From: Bacteroidales bacterium
GTDB taxonomy: Bacteria; Bacteroidota; Bacteroidia; Bacteroidales; Muribaculaceae
DNA length: 26,267 nt
Reading direction: 5' to 3'
Assembly: GCA_900766975.1 (NCBI GenBank)
Contig: CAAFXO010000035.1
Span: forward strand, 1-26,267
Below, piece after piece: positions 1 through 7,275 of the stretch. The position numbers and the translations under genes were made by a program. Under the pieces are notes generated by a model. It saw nothing but the letters and a program-made list of their open reading frames with translations. It was not told the origin of the DNA and made no database searches. How positions within the stretch are numbered: position 1 is the first letter of the stretch; the number at the start of each line of letters is the position of its first letter.

Positions 1-77
1 GAGAATCGAATATTTTGGAAAAATCATATAAATCCCGCTGCCTGATGATTATTCAATTCTCATAACCCTAATAAACG

Positions 78-120
78 AGAGGGTGTACCAAAGTCTTAAT
101 TTTGATACACCCTCTTTTTA
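78..120 (+). terminator. Rho-independent terminator for a gene left of the window
   Basis: A 10-bp stem (78-87 with 106-115, AGAGGGTGTA against TACACCCTCT) carries a second short CAAA/TTTG helix after one mismatch and is followed by five T on the plus strand. This suits a plus-strand gene ending at or before the left edge; short open stretches with stops at 43-45 and 63-65 could be its last codons, but none can be identified. The hairpin also lies just beyond the stop of the minus-strand flippase and may stop that transcript too. I see no other gene in bases 1-142. Confidence 0.75.
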
Positions 121-142
121 TTTACGCTCTTAGATGATCCTC

Positions 143-1636
143 TTAACGATGCAAGGGGATCTTCTCATATCTTGCCACTATGCCGATGTAGAGTATCAGC
201 ATGGCTACTCTCACCATGTATGTGCCCCACATCGGGAGCACTTGCTCTGCTCCCATCCCGACCCCGTAAAGCAGCATCGTGAGCAGCGTATAGAGCGCCA
301 ATCGCTTCACCGGATAGGGGATCGGATAATAATGTCGCCCTACGAAATAGGAGATCACCATCACCGAGAAATAACTGCCTAAGGCTGCCCATGCCGAACC
401 GAGATATCCATTCGGGATGCCGATGGCACGCACCAGCCAGATATTGAGCACCAACATCAGCACGAAGCAAATCAGCGAGAGATACATCCCCCACTCGGTG
501 CGGTCGGTGAGCTTATACCACAAGGAGAGGTTGAAGAAGACTCCGAAACAGAGTTCGGCGATCATCATGATCGGCACGACCTGAAGCCCCGGCCAGTAGG
601 AAGGCGAGACGAAATGCTTCAAGATCGGAAGGAAATACATCACTCCCAAGAAGATGAAGAAGCCGAAGATGACAAAAAATTTCATCGCATCGCAATATGC
701 CTGCTTCTTATCGTCGCCCCCCTCCTTGGCGCGTGCGAAGATGAATGGCTCGTAGGCATAGCGGAAGGCCTGGGTAAACATCACCATCACGATGGCGATC
801 TTGATGTTGGCACCATATATGCCCACCATCGAGCGTGCCGCCTCTTCCTCCCCCTTGAAGAGATAGGGGATGATGATCTGCCCCATGTTTTGGCTCAATA
901 TGCCGGCGACTCCCAAGATGAGGAGTGGCCAGCTATAGCGGAGCATTTGCCGCAAGAGCGAGCCGCTGAAGCGATAGCGACGACCTGTGAGCTGAGGCAA
1001 AAGGCAGAGCAACACCACCAACGAGGAGATGATGTTGGCGACAAAGATCCAGCCGATGCCGAAGGCTGTCCCTCCCATCGGAGTGTAGAACCATCCGATC
1101 AGCCACTCGGCATTTTCTGCCATCCATGGACACACCAGGAGGAAGAAGATGTTCAGACTGATGTTGAGTGCCACATTCAGCAATTTGATGCCGGCGAAGC
1201 GGAAGGCCTTCTTCTTGTATCGAAGATAGGCGAAGGGGAGATTGGAGAAGGCATCGATAGCCACCGTCACTCCCAATAGCCAGATATAGAGCGAATGTTG
1301 AGGCAAGAGCATCACCTCCGAGATCGGAGCCAAAAGAAGCGTGAGGAGGATGATGAATGCCAACGATGTCGAGCCCACCGAGATCAGCGATGTGGTGTAG
1401 ACTCGCTCCGGATCTTCCTCCTTGTTGGCGAAGCGGAAGAAACCGGTCTCCATGCCATAATTGAGCACCACGAGAGCCACTGCCGTGAAGCTGTAGAGGT
1501 AACTCACGATGCCATATTCTTGTGTCGGAAAGAGATAGACGTAAAGGGGAACAAGACACCAGTTGAGGAATCTCCCCAAGATGCTGCTGAGACCATATAC
1601 GGCGGTCTCTTTGACCAATGTTTTAATACCCGCCAT
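143..1636 (-). CDS. Oligosaccharide flippase / polysaccharide biosynthesis protein (Wzx-like)
   Basis: A 497-residue integral membrane protein of the MOP (multidrug/oligosaccharidyl-lipid/polysaccharide) exporter superfamily. Proteins of this type flip lipid-linked oligosaccharide units across the inner membrane for capsule, O-antigen or exopolysaccharide assembly. The sequence has about 12-14 hydrophobic segments over its whole length and the usual N-terminal pattern (a short KTLVKETAVYG lead, first membrane span, then a YGIVSYLYSF loop). A soluble loop near residues 305-320 is rich in charged residues. It follows ruvB on the same strand after 121 bp; I recall ruvB next to a flippase gene in other Bacteroidales, so the linkage need not mean a shared job. 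The leader carries a dispersed repeat (1662-1681) and a weak TATCTTTT box, so it may have its own promoter. The substrate cannot be predicted. Confidence 0.85.
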   Translation of the reverse strand: MAGIKTLVKETAVYGLSSILGRFLNWCLVPLYVYLFPTQEYGIVSYLYSFTAVALVVLNYGMETGFFRFANKEEDPERVYTTSLISVGSTSLAFIILLTLLLAPISEVMLLPQHSLYIWLLGVTVAIDAFSNLPFAYLRYKKKAFRFAGIKLLNVALNISLNIFFLLVCPWMAENAEWLIGWFYTPMGGTAFGIGWIFVANIISSLVVLLCLLPQLTGRRYRFSGSLLRQMLRYSWPLLILGVAGILSQNMGQIIIPYLFKGEEEAARSMVGIYGANIKIAIVMVMFTQAFRYAYEPFIFARAKEGGDDKKQAYCDAMKFFVIFGFFIFLGVMYFLPILKHFVSPSYWPGLQVVPIMMIAELCFGVFFNLSLWYKLTDRTEWGMYLSLICFVLMLVLNIWLVRAIGIPNGYLGSAWAALGSYFSVMVISYFVGRHYYPIPYPVKRLALYTLLTMLLYGVGMGAEQVLPMWGTYMVRVAMLILYIGIVARYEKIPLHR

Positions 1637-1661
1637 GATGTTTTGTTATCGGATTATTAAG

Positions 1662-1681
1662 AAATTTAAGGAACGCGCTCT
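1662..1681 (-). repeat. Dispersed intergenic repeat, copy a (flippase leader)
   Basis: Read on the minus strand this is AGAGCGCGTTCCTTAAATTT, identical over 20 bases to plus-strand positions 26116-26135 at the other end of the window. Its first 11 bases also occur at 5618-5628. It lies 26 bp before the flippase start codon. Just upstream on the minus strand (1687-1694) is TATCTTTT, one base off the Bacteroidetes -7 element TAnnTTTG, so the repeat would fall at the 5' end of the flippase transcript. Confidence 0.7.
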
Positions 1682-1757
1682 AAGTTAAAAGATAGTTGAC
1701 AGGAATAGAGTTCATTCTAAGAAACTCGCTTATGTAGTCAACATTATCATTCCTGCA

Positions 1758-2810
1758 CTACTCGACTTCGTCGAAGAGGCCGGGGATCGAGGCCGGGTTG
1801 TGATACTCGCCGAGGCGGCCGAGGTGGCGATAAGCCAATTCGGTGACTTCGCGGCCACGAGGAGTCCGCTTCAAGAAGCCCTCCTTGATCAGGAAAGGCT
1901 CATAGACCTCTTCGATGGTGCCGGCATCTTCGCCGATGGCAGTGGCTATGGTGGTGAGCCCCACCGGTCCACCCTTGAACTTATCGATGATGGTGAGCAG
2001 GATACGGTTGTCGATCAGGTCGAGGCCATAACGGTCGATATTGAGGGCTTCGAGGGCAGTGCGAGCGATAGGGAGGTCGATATGTCCCGATCCTCGCACC
2101 ATGGCGAAGTCACGCACTCGACGCAACAATGAGTTGGCGACACGCGGCGTGCCGCGGCTCCGGAGGGCTATCTCGCGGGCGGCATCCTCATCGATGCCGA
2201 TGCGCAGCAGTCGCGCCGAACGCTTTACGATGGTCAGCAGGAGGGCATGGTCGTAATATTCCAAGTGACACTGTATGCCGAAGCGGGCACGCAAGGGGGC
2301 TGTCAGACTCCCCGAGCGGGTCGTGGCTCCCACCAGCGTGAAGGGGGCGATGGAGAGTTGCACAGACTTCGCCCCCGGACCCTTGTCCAAGAGGATGTCG
2401 ATGCGGAAATCCTCCATGGCGGAGTAGAGATACTCCTCTACGACCGGATGGAGTCGATGGATCTCATCGATGAAGAGCACATCGTGGGGCTCCAACGACA
2501 TCAGGATGCCTGCCAGATCGCCCGGCTTGTCGAGCACCGGCCCGGAGGTGGTCTTAAAGCCGACTCCAAGCTCGTTGGCTATGATATTGGAGAGGGTGGT
2601 CTTGCCGAGTCCCGGAGGACCATGCAGCAGGGTGTGGTCGAGGGCCTCGCCTCGCATGCGGGCTGCCGCCACGAATACGCTAAGATTGTCGATGATCTGT
2701 GCCTGACCGGTGAAGTCGGCAAAGGAGAGGGGGCGCAACGCCTTCTCGATGTCGCTCTCGGCGCCGTCGGGCTTCATACGGTTTTGTCTTATATCGAAAT
2801 CGTCTGTCAT
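1758..2810 (-). CDS. ruvB: Holliday junction branch migration helicase subunit RuvB
   Basis: A 350-residue AAA+ motor that, with RuvA, drives branch migration of Holliday junctions during recombinational repair; the length is normal for the family. Visible motifs are Walker A GPPGLGKT (about residues 64-71), Walker B DEIH (115-118), the sensor segment GATTRSG (161-167) and the arginine-finger region RARFG (174-178). The C-terminal third, with FKGGPVGL and the ending LKRTPRGREVTELAYRHLG, matches the DNA-binding winged helix of RuvB. The ATG at 2810 is 11 bp from the stop of the upstream lipoprotein gene, so the two are probably co-transcribed. ruvA and ruvC are not in the window. Confidence 0.98.
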   Translation of the reverse strand: MTDDFDIRQNRMKPDGAESDIEKALRPLSFADFTGQAQIIDNLSVFVAAARMRGEALDHTLLHGPPGLGKTTLSNIIANELGVGFKTTSGPVLDKPGDLAGILMSLEPHDVLFIDEIHRLHPVVEEYLYSAMEDFRIDILLDKGPGAKSVQLSIAPFTLVGATTRSGSLTAPLRARFGIQCHLEYYDHALLLTIVKRSARLLRIGIDEDAAREIALRSRGTPRVANSLLRRVRDFAMVRGSGHIDLPIARTALEALNIDRYGLDLIDNRILLTIIDKFKGGPVGLTTIATAIGEDAGTIEEVYEPFLIKEGFLKRTPRGREVTELAYRHLGRLGEYHNPASIPGLFDEVE

Positions 2811-2821
2811 GATAGTGTTTC

Positions 2822-3235
2822 TTAAAATTTACGGCATTCGATGGTGGCTATATCTGATTCGAGCACCATCTTCGAGCCGGTGGCACTCACCACCTTCAGC
2901 ACACAGGGATTGGCTGTAAACCCGAAGGGGTAGAGCTCTTCGTCGGTCGGACCGTTGCGGAAATCGACGCTCAGGATGTCTGCCTTCTTGTCGTAGGAGA
3001 TTACGCCGGTACGCTTGGGAGAGGGTGCCGGATTGTCGAGTTGCAGCAATTCGATCTGGATGCAAATGAAGAGAGTCTTGGGGGTGGATACCTCGTTGCT
3101 CCCCTTATAGGTGATGGTAGAGATCTGCCAATAGCCGTCGATCTTGCCATTGTGGGAATAGCGACTGCACCCGAGCGATGAGAACATCAACACCGCCGCT
3201 ATCGAGAGTAATAATATATATAAGGACTTACGCAT
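2822..3235 (-). CDS. Small lipocalin-like lipoprotein
   Basis: A 137-residue protein with a lipoprotein signal peptide: charged MRKS start, hydrophobic core, and lipobox SLGC with Cys at residue 23, so it should be lipid-anchored in the envelope. The mature part starts with GYWQISTITYKG and is predicted to be mostly beta strand, resembling the small lipocalin-like domains common in Bacteroidetes. I cannot assign a ligand or precise family. It sits between the Wzi-like gene (100 bp upstream) and ruvB (11 bp downstream), all on one strand. A good TAATTTTG -7 box lies 22 bp before the start codon, so it probably heads a lipoprotein-ruvB transcript. Confidence 0.7.
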   Translation of the reverse strand: MRKSLYILLLSIAAVLMFSSLGCSRYSHNGKIDGYWQISTITYKGSNEVSTPKTLFICIQIELLQLDNPAPSPKRTGVISYDKKADILSVDFRNGPTDEELYPFGFTANPCVLKVVSATGSKMVLESDIATIECRKF

Positions 3236-3256
3236 AGTCAGATATGAATGAAATTA

Positions 3257-3264
3257 CAAAATTA
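3257..3264 (-). promoter_or_regulatory. -7 promoter element before the lipoprotein-ruvB unit
   Basis: The minus strand reads TAATTTTG, a full match to TAnnTTTG, placing the transcript start near 3250 and giving a leader of about 15 bases. A TTTG on the minus strand at 3289-3292 could be the -33 element, but the spacer of 24 bp is longer than the usual 19-21, so only the -7 box is called. Confidence 0.5.
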
Positions 3265-3293
3265 AGAAATCAAGCAAATAACGCATTGCAAAT

Positions 3294-3335
3294 CATGCAT
3301 CATGCATCATGCATTATGCATTATGCATTATGCAT
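3294..3335. repeat. Six tandem copies of a 7-bp repeat (YATGCAT)
   Basis: Three CATGCAT units are followed by three TATGCAT units without a break. Each contains the palindrome ATGCAT, so the array can pair with itself. The last base (3335) is also the last base of the Wzi-like gene's stop codon on the minus strand. The array lies between that gene and the lipoprotein promoter. The homogenised C-type and T-type blocks suggest growth by slippage. Confidence 0.9.
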
Positions 3336-4816
3336 TAGAACCAGCCGGTCTTGGCGATCGACACCATACCGCCGAAAGAGTTGCCCAAAAGCGAGCCATG
3401 ATCAGCCGCCAATGAGAAGGTGGCTTCCCATCCTTTCAGTTTCTTGGGATGATATTTCAGTTCGGCGAGCCAGCTGAAGTTGCTCTTCGGGTCGGTGAAG
3501 GGGACATAGTAAGTACCCCAGCTGCGGGTGTGAGAGAGGAGCACGCGGTAGGAGAGTTGGTCGGTGGGGTCACCCTTGAATCCCAAGTGATGGGCGCGGA
3601 TGCGGGTGGAGAGGAGATACATCCGATGGTTGTCGTTATAGAGAGGGGAGGTGAAGAGAGGATTGGAGATGGTCTGCCCCCAGTGTTGCCAGCCATTGAA
3701 GATATAGTGGTCGTAATACTCATCGCGCCCCGAGATCTGATAATTGATATTGTCGGTATGGTCCCAATACACGGGTCCTGACTGATCTTTGGCATATAGG
3801 AACTCATAGAGCACTTCGGAGACGAAAGGATTCTTCGGCAGGCGGCCATGCACGCCATATAGACCGTCGCGGCGGGGATATTCCATGAAGAGCATCGAAT
3901 GGTCTTCGAAGAAATGCTGGTAATAAAGGCGAACCATCCATCCGCTCGGGTCATCCCACTTGAGCGACATGCTCCAATTGCCCAAGAAATTACCCTCGAC
4001 ATTATAGCGTTCGCCGCCGATTACATTGTCATCGCCGCCGGAAAGGGGGATCATGGCTTTGATCCAGGCTCTGAAGTTGGTGGGATTCTTGATCCAACCT
4101 TCGGTTACGCCATCCTGCTTCCAGGTTTTGCCACCGAACTGCGAATCCACCACGATGCCGAGTTCACCCTCGAGGGGGAATTTGCGAGCATTACCGAAGC
4201 GGAAATATATCGCGCGCGAGCAATATAGTGTGTTGAGGGTGTAACTATACTCAGGGTTCGCCCAGCGCTTTATCCACCAGTTGTCGGTAAACATGCCGTA
4301 AGCGATATACCCCTTGATGGCAAACATCTCCTTACAGCCCCATACATTGGCATAATCGAACACGCCGAGTCTCACCTGGGGTATAGGGCGAGCGTTCCAT
4401 CCCTGGGTCAGCGAGCCGGAGGAAAGGTCTTGGCACACGAAGCCATCATTGATCTCCTTGGCTCCCACCAGAAGGTCGAGACAGCGATATCTCACCTCGG
4501 CATAGAGTTGCTGAGGCATAAATATCGACTCGAAGCGGTAGGCGACTCCCATATCGATGCCGGCACCCCAGGAGAAGGGCTTCTCCTCATCCATATCCTT
4601 GAAGGCAGCGAGGCGGAGCCAGAGGTTATTACGTTTCGTACTCGAGAAGCCATAACGATTGGCGTTGAGCCATAGAGGGTTGTTTTGACCCCCGGCGATG
4701 GTGGTGCCGATCTCGGCACGATACCGGATCGAATCGTTCCACTCGGCGCGGGCTTCGGCCGGCAGGAGCAACATTAGTGCCCCTATCAGCAGCGTTGATG
4801 CATATTTTAGTCTCAT
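3335..4816 (-). CDS. Wzi-family capsule assembly outer-membrane protein
   Basis: A 493-residue protein with a cleavable signal peptide (hydrophobic stretch followed by AEARA, about residue 24). The mature part is dense in alternating aromatic/polar strands, as in an outer-membrane beta barrel, and carries features recalled from Bacteroidetes Wzi-like proteins: NNPLWLNANRYG near the N terminus, and a C-terminal run ending in GWF. Wzi in Enterobacteria helps attach capsule to the cell surface; the role in Bacteroidetes is by analogy. The stop codon abuts a heptamer repeat. It is divergent from the tRNA-Glu/rpsT unit, with about 200 bp between. Pairing with a flippase 1.7 kb downstream fits a surface-glycan role but is not proof. 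Confidence 0.8.
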   Translation of the reverse strand: MRLKYASTLLIGALMLLLPAEARAEWNDSIRYRAEIGTTIAGGQNNPLWLNANRYGFSSTKRNNLWLRLAAFKDMDEEKPFSWGAGIDMGVAYRFESIFMPQQLYAEVRYRCLDLLVGAKEINDGFVCQDLSSGSLTQGWNARPIPQVRLGVFDYANVWGCKEMFAIKGYIAYGMFTDNWWIKRWANPEYSYTLNTLYCSRAIYFRFGNARKFPLEGELGIVVDSQFGGKTWKQDGVTEGWIKNPTNFRAWIKAMIPLSGGDDNVIGGERYNVEGNFLGNWSMSLKWDDPSGWMVRLYYQHFFEDHSMLFMEYPRRDGLYGVHGRLPKNPFVSEVLYEFLYAKDQSGPVYWDHTDNINYQISGRDEYYDHYIFNGWQHWGQTISNPLFTSPLYNDNHRMYLLSTRIRAHHLGFKGDPTDQLSYRVLLSHTRSWGTYYVPFTDPKSNFSWLAELKYHPKKLKGWEATFSLAADHGSLLGNSFGGMVSIAKTGWF

Positions 4817-4892
4817 AGAAAAAAATAAATATCTTAGATATAAAATGTGGAGTCAAGAGGTGAAAAAGAGAGATAACGAGACTCCAAGCATA

Positions 4893-4900
4893 CAAATTTA
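4893..4900 (-). promoter_or_regulatory. Candidate -7 element for the Wzi-like gene
   Basis: The minus strand reads TAAATTTG, a match to TAnnTTTG, 77 bp before the start codon at 4816. No clear TTTG lies at the -33 spacing. The assignment rests on one 8-base box in AT-rich sequence. Confidence 0.35.
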
Positions 4901-4949
4901 CAATAAAAAGGAGAGAAAATCACGAAAAATCAATAAAAAATCAGAAAGA

Positions 4950-4981
4950 TTTGGTTAAAAAGAAAAAAATTACTACTTTTG
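4950..4981 (+). promoter_or_regulatory. Promoter of the tRNA-Glu/rpsT unit
   Basis: TTTG at 4950-4953, a 20-bp spacer, then TACTTTTG at 4974-4981: a full match to the Bacteroidetes housekeeping promoter TTTG-N19-21-TAnnTTTG. The transcript should start near 4988, about 35 bases before the first tRNA. No comparable promoter is seen between the first tRNA and rpsT or before the second tRNA. Confidence 0.85.
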
Positions 4982-5022
4982 CAGTCGCAAAATGCGCCGG
5001 AGTTGTGCAGTTGCAGATTTGT

Positions 5023-5097
5023 GGCCCATTCGTCTATCGGTTAGGACGAGAGATTTTCATTCTCTAAAGAGCAGTTCGACTCTGCTATGGGCTACCA
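5023..5097 (+). tRNA. tRNA-Glu (UUC), copy 1, with encoded CCA
   Basis: All arms can be folded by eye. The acceptor stem pairs 5023-5029 with 5087-5093 (first pair is a G-T wobble), the anticodon stem AGAGA/TCTCT encloses loop TTTTCAT with anticodon TTC at 5056-5058, and the T stem AGCAG/CTGCT encloses TTCGACT. The discriminator A at 5094 is followed by a genomic CCA (5095-5097). It decodes glutamate codons GAA/GAG. It lies 29 bp upstream of rpsT on the same strand behind the shared promoter. The 72-base body is identical to the second copy at 5460-5531. Confidence 0.97.
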
Positions 5098-5126
5098 TTA
5101 ATAACTACCAAAAGAGATTTTTTAAG

Positions 5127-5381
5127 ATGGCAAATCATAAATCATCATTAAAAAGAATCCGCCAGGCGGAAAAAAGAAGACTTGAGAACCGTTACTGGGC
5201 AAAGACAGCGAGAAATGCTGTGCGTCGTGTGCGCAAAATGACTGACAAGGCTGAGGCTGAGGCAGCTTACAACAAGGTGAGCGCTCTTCTCCAGCGTCTC
5301 GGTCGTAAGAACGTTATCTCGAAGAACAAAGCCGGTAACTTGTGCAGCGGTCTCGCTAAGCACATCAACAAGCTCGGCTAA
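5127..5381 (+). CDS. rpsT: 30S ribosomal protein S20
   Basis: An 84-residue, very basic protein with the S20 signature: start MANHKSSLKRIRQAEKRR, then a three-helix body with KTARNAVRRVRK and the C-terminal KNVISKNKAGNLCSGLAKHIN. S20 is a primary binder of 16S rRNA in the 30S body. The start is set by the conserved MANHKS; the frame is open further upstream to 4992, but that part reads through the tRNA gene and is not coding. It lies between two identical tRNA-Glu genes and probably shares a primary transcript with them, which tRNA processing would then cut away. The ATG is preceded by an A/T-rich stretch without a strong Shine-Dalgarno sequence. Confidence 0.97.
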   Translation: MANHKSSLKRIRQAEKRRLENRYWAKTARNAVRRVRKMTDKAEAEAAYNKVSALLQRLGRKNVISKNKAGNLCSGLAKHINKLG

Positions 5382-5403
5382 AGTATAGCGTGTATGACCC
5401 CCC

Positions 5404-5426
5404 GAGGCGGGGAGCCTCTGTTCTTA
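5404..5426 (+). terminator. Weak hairpin after rpsT
   Basis: GAGGC (5404-5408) and GCCTC (5414-5418) form a 5-bp stem with loop GGGGA, followed by a T-containing but broken run. A competing CCCC/GGGG pairing overlaps it. It could mark a partial rpsT 3' end or protect one, while allowing read-through into the second tRNA. Confidence 0.3.
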
Positions 5427-5459
5427 TCCCCTCGATGTGCCGGGTCAGCACTTTGAGTA

Positions 5460-5531
5460 GGCCCATTCGTCTATCGGTTAGGACGAGAGATTTTCATTCT
5501 CTAAAGAGCAGTTCGACTCTGCTATGGGCTA
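5460..5531 (+). tRNA. tRNA-Glu (UUC), copy 2, CCA not encoded
   Basis: The 72 bases from the first G to the discriminator A are identical to copy 1 (5023-5094), with anticodon TTC at 5493-5495. The next bases are CTT instead of CCA, so the 3' end would need the CCA-adding enzyme. Identity stops at the gene borders: flanks of the two copies differ. No TAnnTTTG box is seen in the 78 bp between rpsT and this gene, and a strong terminator follows 24 bp later, which suggests read-through transcription from the promoter at 4950. Confidence 0.96.
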
Positions 5532-5555
5532 CTTCCCCAAATCCATCCTATCCCC

Positions 5556-5600
5556 GAAAGTCGGCGTCAGCGCAAGCTGACTCCGGCTTTCACTCTTTTT
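5556..5600 (+). terminator. Strong rho-independent terminator of the tRNA/rpsT unit
   Basis: A 16-bp stem (5556-5571 against 5576-5591) with one wobble and one mismatch is capped by a GCAA tetraloop and followed by ACTCTTTTT. It lies 24 bp after the second tRNA-Glu and ends the plus-strand unit before the DUF1573 genes. Confidence 0.88.
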
Positions 5601-5617
5601 AAGGGAATGTGCTTTTA

Positions 5618-5628
5618 AGAGCGCGTTC
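5618..5628 (+). repeat. Dispersed intergenic repeat, copy b (DUF1573 leader)
   Basis: AGAGCGCGTTC, the 11-base core shared with 1671-1681 (minus) and 26116-26126 (plus). It lies 18 bp after the terminator and 49 bp before the first DUF1573 start codon, so it probably falls at the 5' end of that transcript. The preceding TGTGCTTTTA resembles, poorly, a -7 element. Confidence 0.6.
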
Positions 5629-5677
5629 TAAACCTTCCGGCATTTCCAAGGTCTATTATATAAAATATTTTGTTGTC

Positions 5678-6070
5678 ATGAAAAAGTATTTGACTATTGT
5701 CGTTCTGGCTCTTGTGGCGGCAGTCGCTTTCGGCGCTTCTGCCAAGAAGCAGGCTGAGATCAAGTTTAGCGAGTCGACTTTCGATTTCGGCGTCATCGCC
5801 GAGCATGGCGGCCCGGTGTCACATTCATTCTCGTTTACCAATACCGGTGATGCCAACTTGGTGATCCTCGATGCCAAGGCCGACTGCGGCTGCACCGAGC
5901 CTCAATATCCCGAGCAGCCGATCGCCCCCGGCAAGTCGGGTAAAATCAAAGTCACCTTCAAGCCTATCTATCGCCCCGGCCCTTTCACCAAGGTGATTAC
6001 CGTTAAAACCAACGGCAAGCAGAAGAAGGTGCGCCTTAAGATCACCGGCACTGTCAACCCTAATAAGTAA
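5678..6070 (+). CDS. DUF1573 domain protein, short form
   Basis: A 130-residue exported protein: signal peptide at residues 1-22 (MKKYLTIVVLALVAAVAFGASA) then one DUF1573 domain, an immunoglobulin-like beta sandwich. The characteristic motif DCGCTEP has Cys70 and Cys72, and the domain opens with TFDFGVIAEHGGPVSHSFSFTN. The function of the family is unknown. The frame is open upstream to 5609, but the ATG at 5678 gives a proper signal peptide and is preferred. The next gene, also DUF1573, begins 5 bp after the stop, so the two are an operon and perhaps paralogues acting together in the periplasm or on the cell surface. Confidence 0.88.
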   Translation: MKKYLTIVVLALVAAVAFGASAKKQAEIKFSESTFDFGVIAEHGGPVSHSFSFTNTGDANLVILDAKADCGCTEPQYPEQPIAPGKSGKIKVTFKPIYRPGPFTKVITVKTNGKQKKVRLKITGTVNPNK

Positions 6071-6075
6071 CAGCT

Positions 6076-7152
6076 ATGAATTGCCGATGCAACTTATTGA
6101 TATTCGGACTCTTGATATGGTGCGTGTCATCTATCTCGGCAGATGATCGAATCTCCTGGGTGGATAAGAATCATGACTTCGGTCTGATCAAGGAGGTGGC
6201 AGGACCGGTGTCGGCTCGCTCTCATTTCGTCAATGTCAGCCAAGACACCATCTCCATCTTCTCGGTCAAGCCCACCTGCGGGTGTACCACCTCCGATTTC
6301 TATGACGACCTTATTGCCCCGGGCGACACCGCCTATATCGGCTATACTTTCGATCCCGCCAAGCGCCCCGGACGTTTCCGCAAAACCATCAAGGTGGCCC
6401 TCTCTGATGGCTCCACCCACTCCATCATCATCTCGGGCAATGTGCTCGGCACTCCCGAATCCCTCTCTTCGCTATATCCTGTAGATGCCGGACCGGTGCG
6501 CCTCTCAGACACCATCCTCACCGTTCCCTCCGTCACTGCCGATCATGCTCCCATGGTTTTCCTCAAGATATATTCGGTGAGCATGGATAGCATCGACACT
6601 CAACTCAAAGCCGACCATCCCGCCCTCTCTGTTACTGCCACCACCACTAAGGCAGGCCCGGGAGATGTGCTGGTATATAGCCTTGACTTTGTAGGTAATA
6701 AGTATGGCGATTATGGCGATGTCGAAGTGCCTCTTCATCTAATGGTGGATGGCACGGAGGTAAAGTCGCTCCTCTTCCGCACGTTCGTGCTCCCCGACCA
6801 GGGTATGTTGATGCGCCGACAGGGTGACAAGCACCCTATCTGCCTCCTTGCCCCCGATCCGATAGACCTCGGTGTGATCGATCCTAATGCCACTCGCCGC
6901 ATCAAGCGGGAGTTTACCATCACCAATCAGGGCAAGTCCGAACTCCATCCCCTCAAGGTATATTCGCAGAATGAGACGATAACATTCGGCAAGATCCCCG
7001 CCAAGATCAAACCGGGCAAGAGTGCTCGCATCAAGATAGAGATAGATGTCGACCGTCTCGCCGCCGGCCCATGGCGATTCCCCATCAATGTCATCACAGA
7101 CGACCCATTGCATCCCCATCTCACCATCCCCGTGGCAGGATATAAAAAATAA
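6076..7152 (+). CDS. DUF1573 domain protein, long form with two domain-like halves
   Basis: A 358-residue exported protein. A signal peptide ends near SISA (residue 21). The first DUF1573 domain covers about residues 25-125, with HDFGLIKE, the PTCGCTT motif (Cys68, Cys70) and the PGRFRKTIKV segment. A linker of beta-rich sequence follows, then a second, diverged DUF1573-like repeat from about residue 262 (DPIDLGVIDPNATRRIKREFTITNQG) that has lost the CGC motif. It is translated 5 bp after the short DUF1573 gene and is probably in the same operon. Function unknown; the layout suggests a multi-domain beta-sandwich protein of the envelope. Confidence 0.85.
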   Translation: MNCRCNLLIFGLLIWCVSSISADDRISWVDKNHDFGLIKEVAGPVSARSHFVNVSQDTISIFSVKPTCGCTTSDFYDDLIAPGDTAYIGYTFDPAKRPGRFRKTIKVALSDGSTHSIIISGNVLGTPESLSSLYPVDAGPVRLSDTILTVPSVTADHAPMVFLKIYSVSMDSIDTQLKADHPALSVTATTTKAGPGDVLVYSLDFVGNKYGDYGDVEVPLHLMVDGTEVKSLLFRTFVLPDQGMLMRRQGDKHPICLLAPDPIDLGVIDPNATRRIKREFTITNQGKSELHPLKVYSQNETITFGKIPAKIKPGKSARIKIEIDVDRLAAGPWRFPINVITDDPLHPHLTIPVAGYKK

Positions 7153-7166
7153 CCCGATATTTCCAC

Positions 7167-7203
7167 AATATTAGAGCGCCTGTAAGGAGTGTGCTCTAAT
7201 ATT
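7167..7203 (+). terminator. Candidate terminator hairpin after the DUF1573 pair
   Basis: AATATTAGAGCGC (7167-7179) pairs with GTGCTCTAATATT (7191-7203) over 13 bp with one wobble and an 11-base loop. There is only a short T stretch after it, so termination may be weak. It begins 15 bp after the stop codon and contains the AGAGCGC heptamer found in other leaders of this window. Confidence 0.5.
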
Positions 7204-7233
7204 TGAATAATTGCGAAAAATCCGTTAACTTTA
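7202..7233 (+). promoter_or_regulatory. Promoter of meaB
   Basis: TTTG at 7202-7205, a 20-bp spacer, then TAACTTTA at 7226-7233, one base off TAnnTTTG. The transcript should start near 7240, about 36 bases before the ATG. The -33 box overlaps the end of the preceding hairpin. Confidence 0.6.
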
Positions 7234-7275
7234 CAATTCAAAAGATAATACTCAAGAAAAATCTAATACAAAGAT

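Noticed and set aside
614..1279. 221-codon open frame on the plus strand
   Set aside because: Antisense to the flippase; its acidic and His-rich content mirrors the hydrophobic codons of the real gene.
3294..3335. CRISPR-like array
   Set aside because: The units are 7 bp and contiguous with no spacers; no cas gene is present in the window.
3244..3477. 77-codon open frame on the plus strand
   Set aside because: Its middle is the translated heptamer repeat and the rest is antisense to the Wzi-like gene.
4992..5126. N-terminal extension of rpsT
   Set aside because: The extension reads through the tRNA-Glu gene; S20 proteins start at MANHKS.
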